Source: Ilumatobacter fluminis
Lineage (GTDB): Bacteria > Actinomycetota > Acidimicrobiia > Acidimicrobiales > Ilumatobacteraceae
Assembly (NCBI RefSeq): GCF_004364865.1
Contig: NZ_SOAU01000001.1
Location: 1,860,001-1,924,000 of the forward strand
Direction: 5' to 3'
Length of the DNA: 64,000 bases
Part shown: positions 1 through 7,360 of the stretch, one piece after another
Layout of the letters: every line of letters starts with the position of its first letter
How positions within the stretch are numbered: the first letter of the stretch is position 1
The notes under the pieces: model-generated
The model's database searches: none
What the model was told of the DNA's origin: nothing
What the model saw: only the letters and a program-made list of their open reading frames with translations
Translations under genes and position numbers: made by a program

Positions 1-216
1 GGCCGGTTGCCGAGCGTTCCAGAACGTGGCTCGCGTCCGCACGTCGGGGCGGGCGGCCTTGGCGCACTCGACGCAATGGCTCCCGACGGTCGCCTGGACC
101 AGACAATCGGAACACGCCGGTCGTCCGCACCGGGTGCACCGGCGGCCAGCGTCGCGGTTCGGGTGTCGGAAGCAGGCTTCAGCAGCTGCCGGAGGGGGCG
201 GCGGCGGGAGGCTCAT
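1..216 (-). CDS. Rhomboid-family intramembrane serine protease, N-terminal part (runs off the window)
   Basis: Only the first 72 codons are present; the gene continues past base 1. The translation starts with a Pro-rich stretch and then shows a zinc-ribbon/B-box-like module, CFRHPNRDAGRRCTRCGRPA followed by CSDC and CVEC. This kind of module precedes the membrane rhomboid domain in many actinobacterial rhomboid proteases. The catalytic Ser and His of the rhomboid core would lie outside the window, so the family call rests on the N-terminal module alone. The ATG at 214-216 is the only good start, since upstream sequence belongs to the gap before the GGDEF/EAL gene. Another zinc-ribbon membrane protein is the main alternative. 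Confidence 0.6.
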   Translation of the reverse strand, partial: MSLPPPPPPAAAEACFRHPNRDAGRRCTRCGRPACSDCLVQATVGSHCVECAKAARPDVRTRATFWNARQPA

Positions 217-316
217 GCCGAGACCCTAACGGCGGGCCCGGCTCGAACGGGCGAGTGCCGGTGGCGCGCCGTCAGCGTGCCCTCAGGCCCCTCGGGCATC
301 GAGGCCGAACCGGGGA

Positions 317-2041
317 TCAGAGTTCCATCTGGACGACGAGCTGGTCGGCGGCGGCCGGCGACCCGACCAGGTGCCCCTGCACCAGGTCGCATCCGGCGGC
401 GCGCAGCCGGCGCAGCTGCTCCAGTCCGGTGACCCGCTCCGCGACGACCTCCATGTTCAGCGCATGGGCGAGCAGGACGAGGGCGCGCACGACACGGGTG
501 TCGGTCTCGGAGGCGCCGTTCGGCAGCGCCAGGCTCCCGTCGAGCTTCAGCACGTCGGCGCCGATGTCGGTCATGAGTGAGAGTGCGTGCGAACCGGTGC
601 CGAAGTTGTCGATGGCGACTCGAACGCCGACGCGACGCAGTGCTCGCACGGAGCGCACGACCTCGTCGGAGTCGTCGTCGACCAGGCTCGCCTCGCGCAC
701 TTCGAGCACCACCTGGCGCGGCCGCAGTCGGAACTCGCGGAGCAGGTCGACGACTCGGTTGACGAAGGTGGGCCCGGCGAGTTGGAGGCGGCTCACGTTG
801 ACGTGCACCGAGAAGCGGGACCCGACCAGTCCGGCGTCGATCCACTGCCGAGCCGTCGCACATGCTTGCTGCAGGACCCAGTCGCCGATCGGCACGATGA
901 CGCCGGTCTCTTCGGCGATCGGGATGAACTCGCCGGCCTCGACCCTGCCGCGAGACGGGTGGTTCCACCGCAGGAGCGCCTCGGCCGCTTCGGCCATTTC
1001 CGACACCGCGGAGAAGATCGGCTGGTATTCGACCTCGAGCTGGCCGTCGCGGAGCGCCCGCGACAGCGCCGACGACAGTTCGGTGCGAACCCGAGCCTGG
1101 CTGCCCAACTGCTCGGAGAACTGGGCCGTGTGGCCCCGCCCGCGCTGTTTGGCGGCGTGGACGGCGGTGTCGGCGCGCGAGATCAGCTCGAGTGCTCGGA
1201 GTCGGCTGTCGGGGTTCGGTTCGTCCGACGAGCTGCTCCACGAGTCGTCGACGACGGCGACGCCGACGCTGACCGACACGTCGAGTTCGAGTTGCTGGAT
1301 CGTGAGGCGGCCGGTCAGCGACCGTCGGATGCGATCGGCGAGTTCGAGCGCCGCCGGTGGACCGTCGAGATCTCGACACAGCACGATGAACTGGTCGCCG
1401 CCGATGCGAGCGACGAGGTCGTCCGGACGCACCGCAGTACTGAGGCGGCGAGCCGTCGAGGCCAGTAGCCGGTCACCGGTGTCGTGGCCCAAGGCGTCGT
1501 TCACGTCGGCGAGCCGGTCGACATCGATCAGCAGCACCGCCGTCGTGGTGGCACCCGGCGACGCGAGCGCTTCGCCGATCCGCGCGATCGCAGCGGAGCG
1601 GTTCAAGAGGCCGGTCGTCGGATCGTGTTCGAGCTGGTGGACGAGACGGGCGACGCGTTCGCGTTCGTGGGTGACGTCGTCGGCGAGGATCGCCAGGTAG
1701 CCGCCCGCCGGGTGGGCTGCATCGTGGTGTGCGTGCACGGTCACGGCGTGGACCGACGGGCGTTCGAGCGTGGATCCGAGTGACACCTCGCCCGACCATG
1801 TGCCACCCTCGGGTCCGTCGAGGAGCTGCTTGGGCACTTGATCGAGGACGATCGTCAGTGCGTCGGACGCCACGCCGGCGGACAGTTGGAACAGTCGTGC
1901 TCCGAGCGGGTTGGCGTGCAGGACGCTGCCGTCGATCCCCAACACGGTGACGGCGAGCTCGGCGGCGTCGACGACCGTGGCGAGTGCGCGGGTGGGAGTC
2001 CCGGCGTCGTTCGGTGTGGTGGTCGTCGTGTCGTCAGTCAT
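317..2041 (-). CDS. PAS-GGDEF-EAL cyclic-di-GMP signalling protein
   Basis: The 574-aa soluble protein has a PAS-like N-terminus (about residues 15-130, with ...GIDGSVLHANPLGARLF), a GGDEF domain (about 135-300) and an EAL domain (about 315-570). The GGDEF signature reads ARIGGDQF, so the last acidic residue pair is altered (GGDQF), and cyclase activity may be weak. The EAL signature EALLRWNHPSRG and a later DNFGTG (usually DDFGTG) are visible, so one metal-binding Asp is replaced by Asn. The family makes or breaks c-di-GMP, and both altered motifs leave the net activity uncertain. The start overlaps the stop of the lipoprotein gene upstream (ATGA), so the two are translationally coupled. No membrane segment is seen. 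Confidence 0.9.
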   Translation of the reverse strand: MTDDTTTTTPNDAGTPTRALATVVDAAELAVTVLGIDGSVLHANPLGARLFQLSAGVASDALTIVLDQVPKQLLDGPEGGTWSGEVSLGSTLERPSVHAVTVHAHHDAAHPAGGYLAILADDVTHERERVARLVHQLEHDPTTGLLNRSAAIARIGEALASPGATTTAVLLIDVDRLADVNDALGHDTGDRLLASTARRLSTAVRPDDLVARIGGDQFIVLCRDLDGPPAALELADRIRRSLTGRLTIQQLELDVSVSVGVAVVDDSWSSSSDEPNPDSRLRALELISRADTAVHAAKQRGRGHTAQFSEQLGSQARVRTELSSALSRALRDGQLEVEYQPIFSAVSEMAEAAEALLRWNHPSRGRVEAGEFIPIAEETGVIVPIGDWVLQQACATARQWIDAGLVGSRFSVHVNVSRLQLAGPTFVNRVVDLLREFRLRPRQVVLEVREASLVDDDSDEVVRSVRALRRVGVRVAIDNFGTGSHALSLMTDIGADVLKLDGSLALPNGASETDTRVVRALVLLAHALNMEVVAERVTGLEQLRRLRAAGCDLVQGHLVGSPAAADQLVVQMEL

Positions 2042-2610
2042 GTCGGCGGGGGAACGTCGAGTTGTCCGATCACCGTGGCCTGCGCGATCGCGATCAACGC
2101 GATCATGCCGACGAGTTCGGTGACACCAGTGTCATCGGCAGCTTCGACCTGTTGGTTGAGCGCGTAGACCGTGATCTGGAGATCGGCGTCGCCGTCATCG
2201 GTGCACCAACCGGGCCAGCGCGCCCCGGTCTCCGAGGGCGGCCACCAGAACGATCCCGGCGGCAGAGCCCCTTCGGTGAGACCGGCAGCAGCGGGATCGA
2301 TCCCGACGAGTACCTCGTGCGGGGAGCCGTCGATCGAGAAGACGACGGCGAGGTCCGCCGTGCCCTCCGGCACGGCGGTCCAGCTGACCGCCGGGGCGGC
2401 GGCGTCGGTTCCGCACGCGGAGCGCGCCGGCACCAGGCCGTCGGAGCCCCACGGCGAGATCACCCGGAACGAGGGCCCGGGGACGGTGGCGGGGGTCGTG
2501 GTCGTCGTAGCCGGCAGGGGTTCGACGGCCGGCGGGAGAGTCCGTCCGTCGCCGCTGCTGCACGCGCCCGACAGGACGGCGGCGACGGAGACGGCGGCGA
2601 CGAGACGCAT
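2038..2610 (-). CDS. PEBP/YbhB-like lipoprotein
   Basis: This 190-aa protein starts with a short lipoprotein signal ending in LSGAC, so the mature protein should be anchored to the outer face of the membrane by Cys16 or nearby. After a Thr/Pro linker, the remainder resembles the phosphatidylethanolamine-binding-protein fold: FSIDGSPHEVLVGIDP and the C-terminal LQITVYALNQQVE followed by TELVGMIALIAIAQATVIGQL-type sequence match YbhB/YbcL-type proteins. The canonical GPCPP motif is replaced by WPGWCTDDGD. The bacterial family binds small anionic ligands, but its role is generally unknown. It is the first gene of a two-gene operon with the c-di-GMP protein (ATGA overlap) and is divergent from mca. 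Confidence 0.7.
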   Translation of the reverse strand: MRLVAAVSVAAVLSGACSSGDGRTLPPAVEPLPATTTTTPATVPGPSFRVISPWGSDGLVPARSACGTDAAAPAVSWTAVPEGTADLAVVFSIDGSPHEVLVGIDPAAAGLTEGALPPGSFWWPPSETGARWPGWCTDDGDADLQITVYALNQQVEAADDTGVTELVGMIALIAIAQATVIGQLDVPPPT

Positions 2611-2677
2611 CGGAGCGAGCGTAGTGAGGCTGGTATCGGGCGTCGTGGCGCGCCCCGACCGGGGTAGCGTTCAGGCG

Positions 2678-3601
2678 ATGGCAGCCGACTGGACGATCAT
2701 GACCGTGCATGCCCACCCCGACGACGAGGCGTCGAAGGGCGCCCCAACGCTCGCCAAGTACCACGAGCAGGGGGTTCACACCGTGCTCGTCTGTTGCACC
2801 GGCGGTGAGGAAGGCGATCTCCAGAACCCCACCTTGCGCGAGCCCGGGCAGCCGTTCCACGACCTGACACCCGAACAGGAGCGCGAGCTCGTCGTCTCGA
2901 TGCGGCCGGGCGAACTCGACGCCTCGGCGAAGGTGATCGGGTTCGACGAGGTGATCATGCTCGGCTACCGCGACTCCGGCATGGCCGACACGCCACCGAA
3001 CGAGCACCCCGACTGCTTCCACCAGGCCGACCTCGACGAGGCGACGGGTCGGCTCGTGGCGCACATCCGCCGCACGAAGCCGCAGGTGCTCATCACCTAC
3101 TCCGACGACCAGCAGGGCTACCCGCACCCGGATCACCTTCGCGTCCACGACATCTCGGTGCTCGCGTTCGACCGTGCCGGTGACCCCGACTGGTACCCGG
3201 AGGCCGGTGCGCCGTTCCAGCCGCTCAAGCTCTACTACTCCACCTGGAGCCGGCGCCGGCTGGTCGCCATGCACGAGGGGCTGCTGCGACACAAGGGCGA
3301 GTCGCCGTTCGACGAGGCGTGGTTCGAGCGTCCCGATACCGACCACCGCGTCACGACCCGTGTCGACATCGGCGACTACTTCTGGGCGCGCACCGGCGCG
3401 CTCAAGGCGCACGCCACCCAGGTCGACCCGACGGCCGCCTTCTGGTTCGGCCTCACCGACGAACAGCTCCGCGACGTCTACCCCTGGGAAGACTGGATCC
3501 TGGCACGGTCGCTCGTCGGCGACATCCCCGACCCGTACGCCGACGGTGGCGAGTACGAGCACGACCTGTTCGACGGCGTCGCTTCCGAGGTGACGTCGTG
3601 A
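2678..3601 (+). CDS. mca: Mycothiol S-conjugate amidase (LmbE/PIG-L family)
   Basis: The 307-aa protein starts MAADWTIMTVHAHPDDEASK. The HAHPDDE motif (zinc ligands His13 and Asp16) and a later YPHPDHLRVHD supply the metal site of the LmbE deacetylase family. VCCTGGEEGDLQNP is close to the TGGERGD(I/V)LNP motif that distinguishes Mca from MshB. Mca cleaves mycothiol S-conjugates to glucosaminyl-inositol plus a mercapturic acid, so it detoxifies electrophiles in the cytoplasm and implies that this organism makes mycothiol. A longer open frame exists upstream, but the ATG at 2678 fits family length and avoids overlap with the divergent lipoprotein gene. The gene ends in GTGA, shared with the start of the next small gene. 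MshB is the main alternative. Confidence 0.85.
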   Translation: MAADWTIMTVHAHPDDEASKGAPTLAKYHEQGVHTVLVCCTGGEEGDLQNPTLREPGQPFHDLTPEQERELVVSMRPGELDASAKVIGFDEVIMLGYRDSGMADTPPNEHPDCFHQADLDEATGRLVAHIRRTKPQVLITYSDDQQGYPHPDHLRVHDISVLAFDRAGDPDWYPEAGAPFQPLKLYYSTWSRRRLVAMHEGLLRHKGESPFDEAWFERPDTDHRVTTRVDIGDYFWARTGALKAHATQVDPTAAFWFGLTDEQLRDVYPWEDWILARSLVGDIPDPYADGGEYEHDLFDGVASEVTS

Positions 3602-3834
3602 GCGTGCAGTACCGCCTCGCCGTCGCGAAGAAGGACGAACGGGTCGAGGGCCCGGACGATGCCGACATCGTGTTCACGGCTCCGGTCGATGTGGTGACCG
3701 CCGACGACTTCGACGCCACCGTCGAGTTCATGCGGGGCAAGGTGAAGGCGACGGGGCACACCGGCGAGGTGCTGGCGGCGCTGCGTCTCGGCGACGTGAC
3801 GGCGGCGTTCAGCCGGCTCGCATCGCAGCTCTGA
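3598..3834 (+). CDS. Small conserved-looking protein coupled to mca
   Basis: This 78-aa product starts at the GTG that overlaps the mca stop codon (GTGA), a strong sign of translational coupling. The sequence is acidic and soluble (VSVQYRLAVAKKDERVEGPD..., ...EVLAALRLGDVTAAFSRLASQL) with no membrane segment, Cys motif or known domain that I recognise. Small unknown genes often follow LmbE-family genes in actinobacteria, so a role next to Mca is possible but unproven. Its last 26 bases overlap the 3' end of the convergent deacetylase gene. Confidence 0.65.
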   Translation: MSVQYRLAVAKKDERVEGPDDADIVFTAPVDVVTADDFDATVEFMRGKVKATGHTGEVLAALRLGDVTAAFSRLASQL

Positions 3835-4648
3835 GTTCGCGATACCCGATCAACGTCGCCCCGGCGGCGTCGAGCGCCGACTGCAAGGTGCCGTCGGTCG
3901 CGTAGGCCAGGTCGTCGATCCACTCGTCGGCGTGTTTCGTGAGCGCCCGCACCTCGGGGCTGTCGATGGCCGGCTGGATGTGGATCTCCGTGACGCCGCT
4001 CGGGAGGTCGGCCAGCGTGCGCCCGACCCGCTCACGCGAACCGGCTCGCCAGTCGTGATCGAAGTGGTCGGGGAAGACGATGCCCTCGTCGGCCGCGAGC
4101 TTCCGGAACGGGAACCCGGCCTGATCGGCGCTGACGGTCGACGGCAGTCGGATCGGCAGCGCGAACTCGACGGCCAGGTCGACGTAGATGCCGAAGAACT
4201 CGGGTCGCAGTGTGATCGCCGTGAGGTGCGGTGCCAGATGGGTGACGTCGATGCCCCACGCGATGGCGCGTCCGATCTGGGCCTTGAGCTCGCGGTAGAC
4301 CTCGTCGGCGTCGGCGTGCTCCCACAGGTCGTCGAGGTTGCGGGGGAAGCCGGTTTCGCCGGAGTGCAGACTCGGGGCGTGGGTGACCGGCCCCCACCGA
4401 TAGAGCTCGTGCTCGGCGTTCAGGGTGAGGTGCACCCCGATGTCGTCGGTCGGCAGGCACTCCGCGGCTGCGTGCCGTGCCCACGGTGCCGGCACCATGA
4501 TCGACGCGCACGTGGCCACCCCGTCGCGAATCGCCCGGTACACGCCGACGTTGGCGGCGTGGCACGAGCCGAGATCGTCGCACGAGACGATCACGAGCTT
4601 GGCGTCGGACGGGTGCCCCAGGCGTTCGGCGAGCTCGCTCACGGGCAC
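3809..4648 (-). CDS. ChbG/HpnK (YdjC)-family carbohydrate deacetylase
   Basis: About 279 aa from a GTG start (VPVSELAERLG); a GTG two codons later is also possible. Motifs of the YdjC fold are visible: VIVSCDDLGSCHAANVGVYRA near the N-terminus (Asp-Asp metal ligands), DIGVHLTLNAEHE (His ligand) and VTHLAPHLTAI (second His). Members remove N-acetyl groups from chitooligosaccharides or hopanoid-linked sugars; the substrate here cannot be told from sequence. A longer upstream open frame is rejected because it would run into the nuclease gene and reads as Arg-rich noise. It overlaps the convergent small mca-linked gene by 26 bp at its 3' end. Confidence 0.8.
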   Translation of the reverse strand: MPVSELAERLGHPSDAKLVIVSCDDLGSCHAANVGVYRAIRDGVATCASIMVPAPWARHAAAECLPTDDIGVHLTLNAEHELYRWGPVTHAPSLHSGETGFPRNLDDLWEHADADEVYRELKAQIGRAIAWGIDVTHLAPHLTAITLRPEFFGIYVDLAVEFALPIRLPSTVSADQAGFPFRKLAADEGIVFPDHFDHDWRAGSRERVGRTLADLPSGVTEIHIQPAIDSPEVRALTKHADEWIDDLAYATDGTLQSALDAAGATLIGYRELRAAMRAG

Positions 4649-4686
4649 AGACGCTACCCGGCTCGGCGTCGAGGCGGCGGGAGTGC

Positions 4687-5247
4687 TCAGCGGCAGGCGG
4701 CCCAGAGGCCGACGTCGTCGCGTTCGGCGTCGCGGGCAGCGTCGACCATGAGCTCGGCATAGGTGGTGTTCGGCTCGATCGACAGCGGCGTCGCGTATCC
4801 CTGGCGGACGAGTTCGTAGTTCACGAAGATGCCGTCGCTCGCTCGATAGACGTAGGCGAGCAGGCGGCCGTAGTCGTCGCGGGCGACGACGTCGCGTTCG
4901 AGTCGGACCGGTGTGCCCACGTCGATCAGCGCGCGTGCGTACTCGTGGGCCGCGTCGGCGAAGCACTCGGCGTCGTTGCCGGGGCGGTCGCCGCTCGACT
5001 CGTGGGCGATCTCGGGGGTGTCGATGCCGGTGAGTCTCACCCGTTCCTCGACACCGTCGATGATGACGTCGATCGTGTCGCCGTCGACCACCCAGTCGAC
5101 GACGGCGTTCGCCTCGACCGCTCCGGGCGTGGGTGTCGGCGTGGTGGTTGCGCCGGTGGCAGCGTCATCGCCGTCGCACGCACCGAGCGCGGCGACGAGG
5201 GCGAGTCCACCAGAGAGTGCGAGGGCGCGACGCACCAGGGCATTCAA
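4687..5247 (-). CDS. Thermonuclease-family (SNase-like) lipoprotein
   Basis: The 186-aa protein has a lipoprotein signal ending LVAALGAC, a Thr/Pro linker (TTTPTPTPGAVEA), then a staphylococcal-nuclease domain from about residue 48. VVDGDTIDV, VRLTGIDTPE and ARDDYGRLLAYVY carry the Ca-binding Asp residues and the Arg/Glu/Arg catalytic set of the family. The product is expected to cleave nucleic acids outside the cell while membrane-anchored. It stands alone between the deacetylase and the thiolase, with only a 24-bp gap to the thiolase stop. Confidence 0.85.
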   Translation of the reverse strand: MNALVRRALALSGGLALVAALGACDGDDAATGATTTPTPTPGAVEANAVVDWVVDGDTIDVIIDGVEERVRLTGIDTPEIAHESSGDRPGNDAECFADAAHEYARALIDVGTPVRLERDVVARDDYGRLLAYVYRASDGIFVNYELVRQGYATPLSIEPNTTYAELMVDAARDAERDDVGLWAACR

Positions 5248-5271
5248 CCAAGGTGCGTCGCGGACCGGACG

Positions 5272-6459
5272 TCAGAGGCGTTCGATGATGGTGCCGGTGC
5301 CGAGGCCGCCACCGCAGCACATCGAGACGAGGCCGTAGCGGCCACCGGTGCGCTCGAGCTCGTTGAGTGCCTTCGTCATCAGGAATGCGCCGGTGCCGCC
5401 GAGCGGGTGACCCAGTGCGATCGCGCCGCCGTTCGGGTTCGTCTTCTCGAGGTCGGCGCCGACCTCCTTGGCCCAGGCGAGCACGACCGACGCGAAGGCC
5501 TCGTTGATCTCGAAGATGTCGATGTCGTCGATCGACAAGCCGGTGCGATCGAGCAGCTTCTGTGTCGCGTCGATCGGGCCGGTGAGCATCAGGACCGGGT
5601 CGACACCGACGAGGCATGCGTCGACGACCCGAGCTCGCGGCGTGAGCCCGAGCTCGTCGGCCTTCGCCTCCGTCATCACGAGCAGCCCGGCCGCGCCGTC
5701 GGAGATCTGCGACGAGTTGCCGGCGGTGTGGACACCGTCTTCGCGTGCGACCGGCTTGAGGGTCGACAGCTTCTCGAGCGACGTCTCACGCAGCCCTTCG
5801 TCGCGGGCGACGGTGTGCGTCGTCTCGAGCAGCTCGCCGTCGTCGCCGCGGTCGGGCGCCTCGATCTCGATGTACTGGCCGTCGAATCGGCCCTCGGCCC
5901 AGGCGCGAGCGGCGCGCTCCTGCGAGGCGAGTCCGAACCGGTCGGTGTCGTCACGGGAGATGCCCCACTTGTCGGCGATGCGCTCGGCGCCCTCGAACTG
6001 GGAGGTCATCTCGTACTGGTCGAAGTAGGTGCGCGGGATCGGCACGCCGAGGCCGAGCTGCTTCGCCGAGTTGGAGCCGATCGGGATGCGGCTCATGACC
6101 TCGACACCGCACGCCATGGCGACGTCGACGGTGCCCGATGCGACCAGCGAGGTGGCGAGGTTGGTCGCCTGCTGGCTCGAACCGCACTGGGTATCGACGG
6201 TGGTGGCGGCCGTTTCGAGCGGCAGACCCGCCGCCAGCCATGCGGTGCGGGTCACGTTGAAGCTCTGCTCGCCGACCTGGCTCACGCAGCCGCCGACGAC
6301 CTGTTCGATCGCCGACGGGTCGATGCCGGTGCGGTCGACGAGACCCTGCTGCACGTTCGAGAGCACCTCGGCAGGATGGAGGGTGGAGAGGCCGCCACCG
6401 CGCCGCCCGATGGGCGTGCGGAGGGCATCGACGATGACGACGGAGCGGGAGTTCGACAT
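5272..6459 (-). CDS. Acetyl-CoA C-acyltransferase (thiolase)
   Basis: The 395-aa protein has the full thiolase pattern: nucleophile Cys92 in DTQCGSSQQA, the GHPLGGTGA motif with the catalytic His, and the second Cys in CCGGGLGTG near the C-terminus. It cleaves 3-ketoacyl-CoA with CoA, or runs in reverse for biosynthesis. Length and N-terminus (MSNSRSVVIVDALRTPIG) match degradative thiolases of the FadA5/FadA6 kind in actinobacteria, but chain-length or steroid specificity cannot be assigned. It lies 51 bp downstream of gntR on the same strand, so it could share the transcript, although its metabolic link to the sulfur genes is not evident. Confidence 0.9.
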   Translation of the reverse strand: MSNSRSVVIVDALRTPIGRRGGGLSTLHPAEVLSNVQQGLVDRTGIDPSAIEQVVGGCVSQVGEQSFNVTRTAWLAAGLPLETAATTVDTQCGSSQQATNLATSLVASGTVDVAMACGVEVMSRIPIGSNSAKQLGLGVPIPRTYFDQYEMTSQFEGAERIADKWGISRDDTDRFGLASQERAARAWAEGRFDGQYIEIEAPDRGDDGELLETTHTVARDEGLRETSLEKLSTLKPVAREDGVHTAGNSSQISDGAAGLLVMTEAKADELGLTPRARVVDACLVGVDPVLMLTGPIDATQKLLDRTGLSIDDIDIFEINEAFASVVLAWAKEVGADLEKTNPNGGAIALGHPLGGTGAFLMTKALNELERTGGRYGLVSMCCGGGLGTGTIIERL

Positions 6460-6510
6460 GGTCGAAACCCTACGGCACCGTGGTGTTCCGCCGACGAGCC
6501 GGGAGCGGAC

Positions 6511-7287
6511 TCAGCGGGTCATCTGGATGCGGAGTTCGTTGCGCTGACCTGCGGTCCAGTCGGCGACGAACGTGAACCGGTCGCCACGGATGAGCGTCAG
6601 GCGCCATTCGATCGGTTCGCCCTTGCAGGCGCCGAGCCGCTCGATCGCGAACACGGCTTCGCCCTCGTCGAGCCCGAGGATGTCACGCTCGTCGGCGGTC
6701 GGGATCTTGGGGTGGATCTGTTCCCAGCCCTCGCCCGGTCGCTTGCCGAGCGTGCGCTCGAGCTCGTTGTAGAGCGACGTGTGGGTGAAGTCGGCGTCGA
6801 GCAGTGGTTCGGCCACGTCGGCGGGCAGCCAGATGCGGTCGATGGCGAGAGGTTCGTCGCCGGCGTAGCGGATGCGGTCGATGAGCACGAGCTCGGTGTC
6901 GGGGTCGAGGTCGAGCCGTTCGGCGACCTCGGCGTCGGTGACGCGCTCGAGCGCACGGACGACGCTGTGCTGCTCGATCCCTGCTTCCTCGACGACCTGG
7001 AACAGGCTGTAGAGCGCACCGAGCGACCGTTCGAAGGTGCGATGGTCGACCGAGGTGCCGACGCCGCGTGCGCGGCGGACGATGCCGTCGGCGCCCAGCT
7101 GCGCCACTGCGTGGCGCGCCGTATGGCGGCTCACCTCGTAGACCTCGATCAGTTCCCGGTCGGTCGGGAACCGGTCGGCGAAGTGACCGAGTTCCATGCG
7201 GCGTCGCAGCTCGCGTTCGAGCTGCGCCCACAGGGGCACGTCGCTCGAGCGTTCGAGCGGTTCGGCGAGATCGGCGAAGTCAGTCAC
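6511..7287 (-). CDS. GntR/HutC-type transcriptional regulator (UTRA domain)
   Basis: The 258-aa protein has a winged HTH (about residues 15-85: VPLWAQLERELRRRMELGHF, FPTDRELIEVYEVSRHTARH) followed by a UTRA ligand-binding domain (about 105-250: ERVTDAEVAERLDLDPDTEL, DRIRYAGDEPLAIDRIWLP). HutC-type proteins are repressors released by a small effector. The gene begins 73 bp after the stop of the molybdopterin oxidoreductase gene on the same strand, so it may be the last gene of the sulfur operon and autoregulate it. It is therefore one candidate to bind the TGTCCGTAC element described below, but that is inference only. Confidence 0.9.
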   Translation of the reverse strand: MTDFADLAEPLERSSDVPLWAQLERELRRRMELGHFADRFPTDRELIEVYEVSRHTARHAVAQLGADGIVRRARGVGTSVDHRTFERSLGALYSLFQVVEEAGIEQHSVVRALERVTDAEVAERLDLDPDTELVLIDRIRYAGDEPLAIDRIWLPADVAEPLLDADFTHTSLYNELERTLGKRPGEGWEQIHPKIPTADERDILGLDEGEAVFAIERLGACKGEPIEWRLTLIRGDRFTFVADWTAGQRNELRIQMTR

Positions 7288-7360
7288 AAGAGGCCCAACA
7301 ATAACGGTGACCGGGCCCGTCGACGCCGGACCCTCGTCGGGCCTGCGCCGTTCGTCGGGG

